In this document: positions 34,491 to 43,982 of the stretch, one piece after another | How positions within the stretch are numbered: the first letter of the stretch is position 1 | Layout: the number at the start of each line of letters is the position of its first letter | Assembly: GCF_030063355.1 (NCBI RefSeq) | Contig: NZ_JASISZ010000018.1 | Location: forward strand, 14,656-78,655 | Direction: 5' to 3' | From: Streptomyces sp. PH10-H1 | Lineage (GTDB): Bacteria > Actinomycetota > Actinomycetes > Streptomycetales > Streptomycetaceae | Length of the DNA: 64,000 bases | Made by a program: the position numbers and the translations under genes | Notes under the pieces: model-generated | The model's input: the letters and a program-made list of their open reading frames with translations, nothing else | Databases searched by the model: none | What the model was told of the DNA's origin: nothing

Positions 34491-37398
34491 TGATAGGCAT
34501 GGAGATCCGTTGACCCACGGGCCGGCGTTCCAGCCAGAGCCCTAGGATGCGACGCAGAAGACTCGCGATAGGCCAGTGCTCGAGTCCTAGAGCATCTACA
34601 ACACCGATGAGCGTTTTCAGCACCTGTTGATCTTCAAAAGGCGCGTCTAGCAAAGAAAGATCCGGAAGGTGACGGTGGTCCACCTTGATGACGCGACCAC
34701 CGTCTGTCTCTTGGCGCCAAATGCCTGCTTCTGCCAGCGCCTCGACTGCCTTACGGGTAAGCTGCCTCTCACGCTGATCGAGGTTTTTATTGTTTAGCAG
34801 CGGATTCAACACGGCACTCAGCGCCACCGGCTCGCTGCTCTGTCTCTGCGGCTCGTATTCCCGGAAGGCGGACAGCCGGAAGTTCACCGGCAGACAGGCA
34901 ACGGCTTGCTGTCGTTCTCGACCGGCGGACCGCAGGGTCGCGACTCCTTGCCTCAGCCAGGACCTGGCTTTGCCAGCAAGAGTGCCGGTGCCGGTTGCCC
35001 ACGTGGCACAGACGATGAGAACGCTGAGCGTGGCGGTTCCCGCTGATGCCAGTGCGTCGGATATCTCCGCTTCCACCAGCTCGGATGCCGTCGGATTCTG
35101 AGCCATGACGCCCGCCAGTACGTCAGCGAGCGGGACAAGGTGCCGCCCGGGCGTCTTCCGTAGCAACTCAACAGCATGCTGCACGAGGAGCGTCTGATAT
35201 CGCGGGGAGGTCTCCGCGATCTGTTCCTGCAGCAGGTCAACGGCCAGATGCGCGGCAGGAGTGATAGCCCTGCTGAGGGCATCGCTCACGTCGGCGGAGC
35301 GCATCTGGGACAGCACATCCCCTCGCAGGTGGGCGCGTTCCGAGAAGATCCGGCCTGCGGCGAGCAGCCAGGTGTTCCTCCAGTGCGCTGACGGAACCAC
35401 AGTCACCAGGTTTGCGATGACCTCTATGTCGGACGCGGATACCAGTGCCCTTGCTGCCATGAATTCCTGAAGACTGCGAATTTCAAAGCCGATGCCGCCC
35501 GCCGGCATTGGTGTCAGCAAAACCAGTCGCTGCGTAGCCAGGGACACAAGTCTTCCCGAGAGGATGTCCGCCTGGTCGGCGTCGTACTCTTCCTGCCGCA
35601 GGATGCGCGTTGCGAGCTGCCGCAGTTCTTTGTCGGACAGCGCAGCCTCGGCGTCACCTCTTTGCTCCGAACGCACCTGCAGCATGAGGCCGACTGCCTC
35701 CTGGAGGGAATCGACGTGAGTCTTGTGATGTTCGAGCAGTATTGCCGACCCGGTGGCCTTCGCCACTTCTCGGGCGAACAACGTCTCGTAGTAGCCCTTG
35801 AACAGGTCGTAGCGATGCTGCGGTGCCGTGGGCCGACGCTCAAGAAGCAGCGACATGATGGAGATCTGCAACGGCGAGCGCATCAGCCGTGACGTCCGCT
35901 GCTCTCTCGCCGCCTTCCGAACCCTGCCCAGGACCTGCTCCTGCTTGTCAGGATCGGAGGCGTGCCGTGCGCCAGCCAGCCGCTCGGCGTACTTGACCGC
36001 TTGATCTTCCTCAAGAGGGCACAGACTCAGGTATTCGTACTGGTCCGGATCGAATTCGTCCCCGTAGCCCTGAGGCCGTGTTGTTGCGATGGTCAGGAGA
36101 TCGGCGTCGCGTCGAGCAGCGTCGACCTGGAATTCCTTGATATGCCGTAGCAATACTTCCCGGAGCTGCTGATCAGCCACCTCGTCCAGTCCGTCGAGTA
36201 CCAGCAGCCAGGGCCATTTGCCCAGCCAGACGAGGAGTTGCTGCTCCGTTATAGTGGTCGGTGCCCGTTGGCTGACTTTCCTGGCGATGTAGCGAAGGAT
36301 CGTCATATTGGGGTCGGCGGCGAATTTGTCCGCGTACTGATCCAATCGGATGTGGAAGGGCCAGCGGCGTGCGACAGGCAGCTCGAGACCTGCTGAACCG
36401 AGAAACGCACCGGTGAACTCGCTGCAGAGGGAGCGAACTTCGGCTGGGAGTGACCGATCGGGAAGGTCTGCCAGCAGTGCCACACGGTAAATCTGGCAGA
36501 TTAGCTGAGCCAGGGTGGTTTTCCCTTGGCCTGGGCCTCCGAGGAGGACCAGGCGGTCGGATGTACTAGTGGCGTCTGGAGAGGCTGTTTCGTCTTCAGC
36601 GCGCAGACTTGGTCGCAGGATCCGGTTCCCGCGGGCGATGACGTACGCCGCGGTGTGGACTTCTGTCTCTTCACGGTCAAGACGGGCGGGGAGGTCGATG
36701 GCAACCCTATCAAGGCGCAGACGCTGGTCGTCGCTGTCGCCGGCCTGCCCGAGACGTACCCATCGTTCAGCCAGCAATTCCTTCGCGACATGCGACGACA
36801 GGGCGTCCTGGGCGCCGTCATCAACGCCACGTATGTAGTCGTGGAGGCGGGCTAGAACATCGCCCGGCGTAATCAAGCCGTAATATCTGCCGGCGACTTC
36901 GGGCTCACCGTCCAGCAACCGGCACAGCTGGTCGTAGTGCCATACGCGGTAGCCTTTCAGGCGGAGCCGAGGAGCGTATTCCTCAATCAGGGCGTTGACC
37001 GAGTCGATTCCACCGCTTCCCGGGTAGGGCGAGAGCACGACGTTGCTTACGGCTAGGAAGTAGTCGGGTCGGCGCCCACGTCCTGCGTTGGGATCGAGCC
37101 ACTTCTCGAACTCACTTTTGAGGTGGCCCTTCAGCCACGTCGTGTTACTCCCAGTATCCATGGGGCGGTAGCGGAACTTGGCCTGGATGACGCCGTACCC
37201 TTCCCACGGCCCGTCCGGGTCAGGATCGGGGAAGTCGACTTTTCCCTCGAACGTGGCCTCCCGGCCGCCATCGGCGCCATCGCCAAAGGCTTCGACACCC
37301 GGACCAAGCGTCCTGATGGCCAACGCTTGGGTCAAGTGTTCGAATTCTCGCTCGCCTAGTCGGTTGAGGTCATAGTCCACGGGACCATCCTCACCCAC
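34474..37398 (-). CDS. Mrr-like nuclease fused to a NACHT NTPase (Avs/bNACHT-like)
   Basis: 974 residues from an ATG. The N-terminal 170 residues look like a restriction-endonuclease fold: Asp40/Asp43 with GGREATF, then the Q-x-K motif Gln72-Ala-Lys74 in GVIQAKF. A linker leads to a STAND NTPase: Walker A GGPGQGKT at 287-294, Walker B LLVLDGLDEV at 398-407, then RPQGY and LCPLEE, typical NACHT. The C-terminal 400 residues are helical and would be the sensor. Related proteins (Avs, bNACHT) detect phage products and kill or cut. It is convergent with the methylase-ATPase operon and may be an independent second line. Confidence 0.85.
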   Translation of the reverse strand: MGEDGPVDYDLNRLGEREFEHLTQALAIRTLGPGVEAFGDGADGGREATFEGKVDFPDPDPDGPWEGYGVIQAKFRYRPMDTGSNTTWLKGHLKSEFEKWLDPNAGRGRRPDYFLAVSNVVLSPYPGSGGIDSVNALIEEYAPRLRLKGYRVWHYDQLCRLLDGEPEVAGRYYGLITPGDVLARLHDYIRGVDDGAQDALSSHVAKELLAERWVRLGQAGDSDDQRLRLDRVAIDLPARLDREETEVHTAAYVIARGNRILRPSLRAEDETASPDATSTSDRLVLLGGPGQGKTTLAQLICQIYRVALLADLPDRSLPAEVRSLCSEFTGAFLGSAGLELPVARRWPFHIRLDQYADKFAADPNMTILRYIARKVSQRAPTTITEQQLLVWLGKWPWLLVLDGLDEVADQQLREVLLRHIKEFQVDAARRDADLLTIATTRPQGYGDEFDPDQYEYLSLCPLEEDQAVKYAERLAGARHASDPDKQEQVLGRVRKAAREQRTSRLMRSPLQISIMSLLLERRPTAPQHRYDLFKGYYETLFAREVAKATGSAILLEHHKTHVDSLQEAVGLMLQVRSEQRGDAEAALSDKELRQLATRILRQEEYDADQADILSGRLVSLATQRLVLLTPMPAGGIGFEIRSLQEFMAARALVSASDIEVIANLVTVVPSAHWRNTWLLAAGRIFSERAHLRGDVLSQMRSADVSDALSRAITPAAHLAVDLLQEQIAETSPRYQTLLVQHAVELLRKTPGRHLVPLADVLAGVMAQNPTASELVEAEISDALASAGTATLSVLIVCATWATGTGTLAGKARSWLRQGVATLRSAGRERQQAVACLPVNFRLSAFREYEPQRQSSEPVALSAVLNPLLNNKNLDQRERQLTRKAVEALAEAGIWRQETDGGRVIKVDHRHLPDLSLLDAPFEDQQVLKTLIGVVDALGLEHWPIASLLRRILGLWLERRPVGQRISMPIISDHG

Positions 37399-37519
37399 TC
37401 AACGCCCGTTGGAGCATGGATTATTGAACTTTGATCGGCGGTCCTCCCAGTCGCCTGCCGTGCTTGCGGCCTGGGGGCTTGTGGGGCACGCACATTGGCA
37501 ACGAGTTCCCGCGCGGGGT

Positions 37520-37705
37520 TCAGCCGGCGCACTCCTCGCTGTTCAGGTGCAGCATCGCGTATTCGTGTCCCTCTGGGTGCCGCGCCAGCCGCGCCATCGC
37601 CCGGGCGGTGCGGGCATTCATCCCCGGCCCGAACTCGGCCGCCAGGTGGCGGGCATGCCACGCCATCCGAGGCAGGAGCACCCAGCGCACAAGCGGGAAC
37701 CGCAC
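37520..37705 (-). CDS. Small hypothetical protein (61 residues)
   Basis: GTG start; sequence is compact and looks protein-like: RFPLVRWVLLPRMAWHARH, then LAAEFGPGMNARTARAMARL and a conserved-looking end EYAMLHLNSEECAG. Its codon third positions are GC-rich as in neighbours. I recognise no family; such short orphan proteins are common in Streptomyces islands. No strong ribosome binding site precedes it. It stands alone in an otherwise gene-free stretch. Confidence 0.45.
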   Translation of the reverse strand: MRFPLVRWVLLPRMAWHARHLAAEFGPGMNARTARAMARLARHPEGHEYAMLHLNSEECAG

Positions 37706-38258
37706 GTAGCCAGTGCTTACGGCTGGCCTGGGTCTTTCTCCAAGGAGGTGCCGGGTCCAACCGGTGCGTGCGTCGTCGTATCGGCCACCCCGCGAGTGGC
37801 GTGGCGCAGTCGGCCTTCACGGAGTCGTCTAGCCCGGGGACCACGGGAAGGAGCGGCGGGGACTGCCATCGTTGACGCGCGAGGCGCGGCGTTCACCGTC
37901 ACCCGAGCCCAGGCTGCCCCTGCCTGTTGATCCGATCTAGGCATGGCCGACTCGCGCCCTTCTCACGCTGCTCGGACGGCCGTACACGGAAATGTGGGGG
38001 AGGTACTTCGATCGTGGCTGGGCGTGACCGGGTGTGGCTGCGCGCCGCGGGCGGGCGGCACTGATGAAGTCGGTGCTGGTCGGCGGTAACCTGATGCAGG
38101 TCCCTCTGATGGCATTCTGGCCGGTGGTGTGGCCGTATTCCCAGGGGCCTTGCTCATCGGCGCAGTGTCGCGTCGGCCGGGTGGTGGCTATGGCGTACGG
38201 ACCGGTTCGTGGATTGTGGCATACGAGTCCCTTTGACGGAGCGGACGGCGGTTCCTGG
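37706..38258. other. Gene-free stretch of the island
   Basis: About 550 bp (and 37399-37519 before the small gene) with no gene I can support. Open frames here on both strands have biased composition but no recognisable features. No tRNA, repeat pair or hairpin of note was seen. Confidence 0.4.
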
Positions 38259-38741
38259 TTACGACGCTGATTCCGGGGACGTTCCGTGTTCCAGGTAGGC
38301 GGTCAGGCCGTTCGCGCGGGCCTGGATGCCAGCGGTGATTCGGCGTACGAGGCGAGGGATGGTGAGTTCTGGCAGCTGTTCGGAGTCGTGGAAATCGTAG
38401 CTGCGGAGCTCGTCGGTTTGCAGGGCGATCTGGCGGCGGTGGTCCTCGTTGAGGCGGCCGCCGTCGAAGAGGTAGAGGACCTTGTCGCCCTCTCCCGGAT
38501 TCGGCGCCCAGTCCACTACCAGCAGGCGGCCGATGCGGGGATTGATGCCCAGCTCCTCACGGACTTCGCGCACGCAGCATTGCAAGGGTGACTCGCCCAG
38601 TTCGACATAACCACCCGGAATATCACGGTAGTTCTTGTACGAGGGCTCGACGAGCAGGACTCGATCAGCGTCGTCGAAGAAGAGGGCGCCGGCTGCCATG
38701 CGCGGGTGGGCCATCTTCGCCTCGTGCTCGTTCTCGCTCAC
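38259..38741 (-). CDS. NUDIX hydrolase
   Basis: 160 residues from a GTG at 38741; the ATG at 38714 behind GAGGCGAAG is a good alternative (151 residues). The Nudix box is complete: GGYVELGESPLQCCVREVREEL matches Gx5Ex7REUxEExGU. Substrate unknown: typically a nucleoside diphosphate linked to another group. The gene follows the XRE/TPR regulator by 10 bp on the minus strand, so the two are probably one operon divergent from the kinase-MAT-SerRS operon, which hints at a linked nucleotide substrate. Confidence 0.9.
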   Translation of the reverse strand: MSENEHEAKMAHPRMAAGALFFDDADRVLLVEPSYKNYRDIPGGYVELGESPLQCCVREVREELGINPRIGRLLVVDWAPNPGEGDKVLYLFDGGRLNEDHRRQIALQTDELRSYDFHDSEQLPELTIPRLVRRITAGIQARANGLTAYLEHGTSPESAS

Positions 38742-38751
38742 GGGACGGACT

Positions 38752-39981
38752 CTATCCGCCGGCGACGACGCGCAGCCTGCGAGCCAGGTCGGCCAAGGGC
38801 TGAGACGGTCTGCCTCGGGTGCCGCGCATCCAGCCGATGACCAGTTCCCGGCTCAGGTAGTGGTGGCGCACCTGTTCAGGGGCGGCCTGCTCGGCGTCCA
38901 GCAGCGTGGCCAGGGCATCGTCGGTTCTGTTCCAGGCGCTGAGCGCGCGGGCGACTTCCAAGCTGTGCCGGACACGCCGCTCTACCGGCATACCGCTTGT
39001 GTCGATTCGAGGTCCGAGGTCCGCGGCCACCTGTATGTCTCCGAGTTCTCCCGCAGTGGCCACGCAGTGAATGGCCACATTGGTTGGGCCGAAGGCTGTC
39101 CACATGTGATTGGCATCAGCACCGAGCCGCTGTGCGGTCTCGTCCGCTTCGCGAAGAAAAGTCTGCGTGGTTGCCCGGTCCTCTGCTCGTGCCGCAGCCA
39201 TCGCCCCAGTGAGGAAGAGCGTTCCGTATACGGATAGATGCTCGTTGCTCGCGTTGTTCAACTCCGGCTGCATGACGGCCGCCGCGTCGTTCACCAGCTG
39301 AATCGCCGTGGTGAACCGCCCGGTGGACAGCACACAGTGTGTGACCGCTCGGAGCAGGGAGCCGGTCACTGCGCTTTGACCGCTGAGCTGTGCGGCTGCC
39401 AGACCGCGCTCGGCGGCGATCCACGCCAGCTCCGGCTCCCCCACCTTGCCCAGCACCATGGCGGCACCTTGGTAGATCAGGGCGAGCAGGGCATGAGCCT
39501 CCTCTCCCTTACGTCCCGAGTACGCGCGGGATGCGGCGAGGGCATCGGCCAGGACGAGGGGAAGGCGTCGTGTGGCGAAGCCGTAGCGGGACGCCTGGTA
39601 GGCGTCGAGGACCTCCTTCACGTTGGTCCGAAGGTCCTTCAGAGCCGGTGGTTCGTCATCGGACGGTCTCAACAGAGGCGTGAGCTGCCTGTAGTCCATG
39701 AGCGCTTCGCGCAGCGCGGGGACTGTGCGGTGGCCGCTGTCGCTCGACCATTCCATGAGGGCCGGCTCGGCGAGAAGGTCTCCGAGGGAGACGTCCAGGG
39801 CTTGGGCGAGTGAGGTGATGACCGATAAGCGGTCGAGCTCGATCCGGTTGTTCTCCGCCTTGCTCAGCCAGTCCGTGGTGCGTCCGACGAGACCGGCCAG
39901 GACCTCTTGGGAGAGACCGCGCCGGCGCCGGTACCAGGCGACGCGCTCGCCGATGGTCAGGTTCTCTGTCATTCCTTGCAT
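38752..39981 (-). CDS. XRE regulator with TPR-like C-terminal domain
   Basis: 409 residues from the ATG at 39981; three codons later another ATG (39972) is possible. Longer upstream reading is only the antisense of the next gene. Residues about 8-65 are a Cro/CI helix-turn-helix (RRRRGLSQEVLAGLVGRT, WLSKAENNRIELDRLSV). The remaining 330 residues are helical repeats of TPR type, as in Streptomyces regulators that sense small molecules or peptides. It lies divergent from a seven-gene operon with a strong inverted repeat between them, so it is the likely pathway regulator. Confidence 0.85.
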   Translation of the reverse strand: MQGMTENLTIGERVAWYRRRRGLSQEVLAGLVGRTTDWLSKAENNRIELDRLSVITSLAQALDVSLGDLLAEPALMEWSSDSGHRTVPALREALMDYRQLTPLLRPSDDEPPALKDLRTNVKEVLDAYQASRYGFATRRLPLVLADALAASRAYSGRKGEEAHALLALIYQGAAMVLGKVGEPELAWIAAERGLAAAQLSGQSAVTGSLLRAVTHCVLSTGRFTTAIQLVNDAAAVMQPELNNASNEHLSVYGTLFLTGAMAAARAEDRATTQTFLREADETAQRLGADANHMWTAFGPTNVAIHCVATAGELGDIQVAADLGPRIDTSGMPVERRVRHSLEVARALSAWNRTDDALATLLDAEQAAPEQVRHHYLSRELVIGWMRGTRGRPSQPLADLARRLRVVAGG

Positions 39982-40011
39982 GTCCTGAGCATCACCTCGT
40001 GGCCGGAATAG

Positions 40012-40034
40012 ACCCCGGAAGGTTTTTCCGGGGT
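40012..40034. promoter_or_regulatory. Operator candidate between XRE/TPR gene and kinase operon
   Basis: ACCCCGGAA-GGTTT-TTCCGGGGT, perfect 9-bp arms, in the 138-bp divergent intergenic region 31 bp upstream of the regulator start. Just after it CGGGGTGC occurs twice (40030-40044 region). Position and symmetry make it a good site for the XRE/TPR regulator. Confidence 0.55.
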
Positions 40035-40119
40035 GCTGCGGGGTGCCGTGCCTACTGTCGCAGGAGACCGAGAAAGCCGCTGGGCTCCGAAGCAAATCGA
40101 CAGAATGGAGGTGCAGAGG

Positions 40120-41013
40120 GTGCGAAGCACGAAGACGACGGAGTCGTGGATCGAGCAGGAGCTCGGTCCGTTCGGACCAGCAGCCATCAAGCCGTATTCC
40201 AGAACGCGGTTCGCCACGGACGGCAGTGCCTTGCTGAAGGTCTACGTGGGCATTGACCCCGAGGGTCGGCGCCTGCGTGAAGCTGCGACGGTCGCGCGTG
40301 CTGCCCTCCGCGGCATCTCGGTTCCGGCTGTCCTGGCCACGGGAAACGACGAGATCGGGTCCTGGACGGCGTTCCCGGTGGTGGATGGGACCCCATGCTC
40401 GGTAGGTACGCACAACGCGACGGAGGAGTACATCGGTTACGTCGTGGCTGTGAGTGACAGACTGCACCGACCTACTGCTGGCGCCAATCCCGGCTCCGGC
40501 TGGGCAGCGTGGCGAGCCGGTTCTGCCTCCTCGCGCCAGTTCCTGCTGGATCAGTTCTCTCCTCGCTGCCGGTGGCTTCCCTGGTGGGCGGTGCTGCGTG
40601 AGGCCCTCCAACCGATCGATTCCCATCTGGTGGTTCACCTGCATGGTGATCTCAAGCCAGAGCATTTCCTCGTGGATGGCGAGCTTCTGCACGTCGTCGA
40701 TTGGGAGGCAAGCGCCCGCGGACCGGCCGTTCTCGACTACACCGACGTGGTCTTTCACCTCGTGCGCGACCTGTTGTACGAGGGCGTACCGCCCGGACGC
40801 ATTCCAGTCGATCTCGTGACCCGGCTGCCGTTCAGCGGGCCGGTTCTCGCTTGGCGCCTGCTCCTGTGGCTCGATCGCCGCCGGCCCCAGGACATAGACC
40901 TCGTTACCACCCGCGCTGTCTACCGACTCGCTGCCGAAGAACAGGCCGCTTCCGCGTACATGTCGCTCGCCCAGACCGTCGCGCTCCTCCGCGCTGCCGG
41001 CGTTCCTCGCTGA
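40120..41013 (+). CDS. APH-like phosphotransferase
   Basis: 297 residues from the GTG at 40120, which has GGAGG at 8-nt spacing; an ATG at 40105 is the alternative. The Brenner motif HLHGDLKPEHFLVDGELLHVVDWE contains catalytic Asp and the metal-binding Asp of the aminoglycoside phosphotransferase fold. N-lobe with SALLKVYVG carries the ATP lysine. Substrate not known. First gene of the operon that goes on with methionine adenosyltransferase; so a small-molecule kinase in a pathway is more likely than drug resistance. Confidence 0.82.
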   Translation: MRSTKTTESWIEQELGPFGPAAIKPYSRTRFATDGSALLKVYVGIDPEGRRLREAATVARAALRGISVPAVLATGNDEIGSWTAFPVVDGTPCSVGTHNATEEYIGYVVAVSDRLHRPTAGANPGSGWAAWRAGSASSRQFLLDQFSPRCRWLPWWAVLREALQPIDSHLVVHLHGDLKPEHFLVDGELLHVVDWEASARGPAVLDYTDVVFHLVRDLLYEGVPPGRIPVDLVTRLPFSGPVLAWRLLLWLDRRRPQDIDLVTTRAVYRLAAEEQAASAYMSLAQTVALLRAAGVPR

Positions 41014-41092
41014 ATTCTCGCTTCAGCGCTCGTCCAGGCGTGCTGACGCCTGCGCCCATCCCCTTCTGTCCACCCTTGAAAGGGAGTTCGCG

Positions 41093-42343
41093 ATGCCTCG
41101 TACCAGCACGATCCTCGGCAAAAGCCACCTCGTCATCGACACCGGCGTGGCCACACCGGGCGCGACGACCATCGTGGAACGCAAGGGCCTGGGACACCCG
41201 GACACCCTGGCCGACCATCTCGCGGAGCGGCTGTCGCGCGCTTACAGCCGTTACACGGTCGACCACTTCGGCGCCGTGCTCCACCACAACTTCGACAAGC
41301 TCGCCCTCCTCGGCGGAGCCAGCGAAGTCCGATACGGGGGAGGCCGGATGACTTCTCCCGTGCGGGTCCTGGTCAACGGACGAGCCGCACCGATGTGCGG
41401 AGGTGAGTCCATCCCGGTCACGGAGATCGTCGAGGCGGAAGTGAGGTCCTTCTTCGCCGAGCGGCTCCCCGAGGTCTCGGACAGCCTCGACATCGTCTTC
41501 AACATCACCAGCAATTCCAGCCCGGGTGCCGTGCTCACCGGTGACGAGATACCGGACCGGACCCGGTGGTTCAGCCCGCGCTCCATCGACGACCTGCGCG
41601 AGCGGCGCGTGAGGCTCTCGAACGACACGTCTCTTGGCACCGGCTGGGCACCGGAGAATTCCTTCGAGTCGTTCGTGAGGGAGCTGGTCGACCACTTCTC
41701 CGGGGATAGCGACTTCACCCGCGCCCACGCCTGGTGCGGTTCGGACGTGAAGCTCATGGGGTACTGGGATGGTGAATGCGCGGATGTCGTGCTGTGTGTC
41801 CCCCAGAAGTCCCGCCAGGTCGGCAGCCGAGGGCAGTACGTCCGCAACGCAGAGACCGTACTGGTCGAGTGCCATCGCCTGGCTGGCGTCCGCCTGCCTG
41901 GCGCCGAAGCTCGTTTCCGCCTGAACGCCCGTGACGTCCCGGACAAGGACGAGCTGTACCTCACCTATACGGGCAGCTCCATCGAGTCCGGTGACGAGGG
42001 CGTCGTCGGCCGGGGCAACCGCGTCAATGGGCTGATCACGCCGCTGCGGCCGATGAATCTGGAGGGGGCGAACGGTAAGAACCCCGTTTACCACGTCGGC
42101 AAGCTGTACAACATCGCCGCTCAACGGCTCGCTCTCCGGCTCCATGAGGCGACTGCGGGCTACGCGGAAGTGCACCTGGTCAGCACCACGGGCCAGCGCC
42201 TCGACGAGCCCTGGCGCATCCTCGTCCGCCTCTCCGCTGCCGACGCCGAGCTCGACAAGGTGCAGGCCCTGGTCGCCGAGATTCTCACCGAGTTCCCGGC
42301 CCTCACAGACGAGCTGGTCTCCGGCGGAATCGTGCTGAGTTGA
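41093..42343 (+). CDS. Archaeal-type methionine adenosyltransferase
   Basis: 416 residues from an ATG behind GAAAGGGAG. The sequence follows PF01941, not the bacterial Met[33 protein letters not shown], the GGGRM loop, [21 protein letters not shown], and [13 protein letters not shown]. Makes S-adenosylmethionine (or an analogue) from ATP and methionine. A core bacterial metK is expected elsewhere, so this copy is probably dedicated to the pathway. Its stop overlaps the next start by one base. Confidence 0.9.
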   Translation: MPRTSTILGKSHLVIDTGVATPGATTIVERKGLGHPDTLADHLAERLSRAYSRYTVDHFGAVLHHNFDKLALLGGASEVRYGGGRMTSPVRVLVNGRAAPMCGGESIPVTEIVEAEVRSFFAERLPEVSDSLDIVFNITSNSSPGAVLTGDEIPDRTRWFSPRSIDDLRERRVRLSNDTSLGTGWAPENSFESFVRELVDHFSGDSDFTRAHAWCGSDVKLMGYWDGECADVVLCVPQKSRQVGSRGQYVRNAETVLVECHRLAGVRLPGAEARFRLNARDVPDKDELYLTYTGSSIESGDEGVVGRGNRVNGLITPLRPMNLEGANGKNPVYHVGKLYNIAAQRLALRLHEATAGYAEVHLVSTTGQRLDEPWRILVRLSAADAELDKVQALVAEILTEFPALTDELVSGGIVLS

Positions 42344-43269
42344 TGACGACGCGGACGCTCGGCGATATCCCCTCGGGCTGTCGGCAGCGCCTCCTCGCGC
42401 ACTACGGCCCCGGAGCCCAGGGCTGGCTCGACACAGCCCCTGATCTCTTAGCCACTGCCGCGCAGCGCTGGAAGCTCTCGCTCAGAGGCTATGTCGACTC
42501 CGGACACGCATCGGTGATCGCGATGACGACCGACCTCGGCGGGCGTCCGCTTCTCCTCAAAGCTTGGGTCGACCCCGACCGATACCGCCACGAAGTGGAC
42601 GCTCTGCGCTTGTGGGCCGGCGGACCCACAGCCGACGTCCTCGAAGCGGCGGACGATCTCGCCGTGGCCTCCCTCGAACTCGTTGGAGGCCGGCCTGGGG
42701 GCGCGGATCGACCACACCGTGAGACACAGATGGTCGCCGCCGCCCTTCAGGGACTGCACATCGTCGGGCGGCGCAGGAACCGGCCGAACCAATTTCCCCG
42801 GCTGGCCGACTACCTCCATGGGGAAGTCCTCCCCCGGATCCGTAGGCGGGAGCACACCCTAGACGTCGGCCGGTGGCGCCCTCCCATCGACGCCACGCTC
42901 CCGTCTCTCGCTGACCTTGATGAAGACCCGACCCGGACGACGGTCCTCCACGCGGACCTGTACCGGGAGAACGTGCCCTTCGATTCGCGGGCTCGGCCGC
43001 GCTTGATCGACCCGCTGCCCATGCTGGGCGACCCGGCGTTCGACTGGGCGTTCTGGACCGTCTACTACGACCTCGGCCAGGGGACCAGCGCACGGCTCAC
43101 AGCTGCCTCGCGCGTGTCCCGGATCCCTGTGCCCGTACTCGCACCGTGGTGCCGCCTGCTCGCCCTCGACGGTCTCCTTTTCTACGTGGAGACCGGCGAT
43201 CCGAGAGTGCCGCGGATAGCGGAAGTGCTCTCCGACCTCTCGGCATCGACTCGATGGAGCGGAACGTGA
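42343..43269 (+). CDS. Second APH-like phosphotransferase
   Basis: 308 residues from the ATG at 42343 inside the previous stop region (TGATGA). Resembles aminoglycoside/hydroxyurea-type kinases: LHADLYRENV is the catalytic loop, LIDPLPMLGDPAFDWAFW holds the metal ligand, and PLLLKAWVDPDRYRHEVDAL carries the ATP lysine and its Glu partner. Differs clearly from the kinase at 40120, so the operon has two distinct kinases. Substrate unknown. Confidence 0.82.
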   Translation: MTTRTLGDIPSGCRQRLLAHYGPGAQGWLDTAPDLLATAAQRWKLSLRGYVDSGHASVIAMTTDLGGRPLLLKAWVDPDRYRHEVDALRLWAGGPTADVLEAADDLAVASLELVGGRPGGADRPHRETQMVAAALQGLHIVGRRRNRPNQFPRLADYLHGEVLPRIRRREHTLDVGRWRPPIDATLPSLADLDEDPTRTTVLHADLYRENVPFDSRARPRLIDPLPMLGDPAFDWAFWTVYYDLGQGTSARLTAASRVSRIPVPVLAPWCRLLALDGLLFYVETGDPRVPRIAEVLSDLSASTRWSGT

Positions 43270-43982
43270 TCTCCTACATCGTTCGCCATGGCCAGACGAA
43301 CTACAGCAAGCGCTACCTCGTCAATGGCGACCCGGCCAAGCCCATCCAGCTCAACGACGAAGGCCGGCAGTCCTTGAGCCGTGCCTGGGCGACCCTGCCT
43401 CTGCATGCTGTGGCGACGTGGCTGGCCAGCGAATTCCCACGAGCCCAGCAGACGGCATTCCTGCTGATGGGCGTTCCGGCGGCCGAACTGGTCGTCGACG
43501 CTCGGTTGAATGAACTCGACTACGGGAAATTCGAGAGCAGCCCGTTTCTGGAATACGCGGTATGGCTCGACAGCCAGGGCGCGAGCCGACGTCCACCCGG
43601 TGCTACGGAATCGCAGAGCGAGGGCATCCGCAGGATGCTCTCAGGGGTCTTCGCCGCCTTGGAGCATCCCGGCCCTCGTGTACTCGTCGGCCACGGGCTG
43701 CTGGTATCTGTATTGCTATGGCACCAGGGCCGCTCTGCGAACGACCGCATGCCGTTGTTCTTCCCGGAGGCTCCATACGTCGAGCCGGTCGCCATACCCG
43801 ACGACGAGCTCCCGATCCTGATCACGACGCTGCTGGACGATCTTGACGCGAGTGCTCACCAAGAACCTGCCGGCGACGGTGGCGGGACGATATTGCGGAT
43901 CAGCGGAGGCTCGACGGTTGCTACCGTCGATTCTGCATCCCCATCCCGCTCGCTGGATAAAAAGGATCTTCCTCATGCATGA
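43266..43982 (+). CDS. Histidine phosphatase family protein
   Basis: 238 residues if started at the GTG at 43266 (GTGA overlap with the kinase stop, GGAG at 6 nt); an ATG at 43254 adds four residues. The RHG motif IVRHGQTN is right at the N-terminus, the second catalytic His is in VLVGHGLLVS, and the acid residue in RLNELDYGKFE. Phosphoglycerate-mutase-like fold. It probably removes a phosphate set by one of the kinases or acts on a phosphorylated intermediate. Ends inside the first codons of the SerRS gene. Confidence 0.88.
   Translation: MISYIVRHGQTNYSKRYLVNGDPAKPIQLNDEGRQSLSRAWATLPLHAVATWLASEFPRAQQTAFLLMGVPAAELVVDARLNELDYGKFESSPFLEYAVWLDSQGASRRPPGATESQSEGIRRMLSGVFAALEHPGPRVLVGHGLLVSVLLWHQGRSANDRMPLFFPEAPYVEPVAIPDDELPILITTLLDDLDASAHQEPAGDGGGTILRISGGSTVATVDSASPSRSLDKKDLPHA

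Noticed and set aside
37409-37930. 173-residue plus-strand protein
   Set aside because: No recognisable features or ribosome binding site; the minus-strand 61-residue frame is the more protein-like reading of part of it.
38752-40758. 668-residue reading of the XRE/TPR gene
   Set aside because: The extra N-terminal part is antisense to the kinase gene at 40120 and lacks a start signal; the helix-turn-helix begins right after 39981.
41014-41092. SAM riboswitch before the MAT gene
   Set aside because: The gap is 79 bp and shows no conserved riboswitch core or paired helices of that kind.
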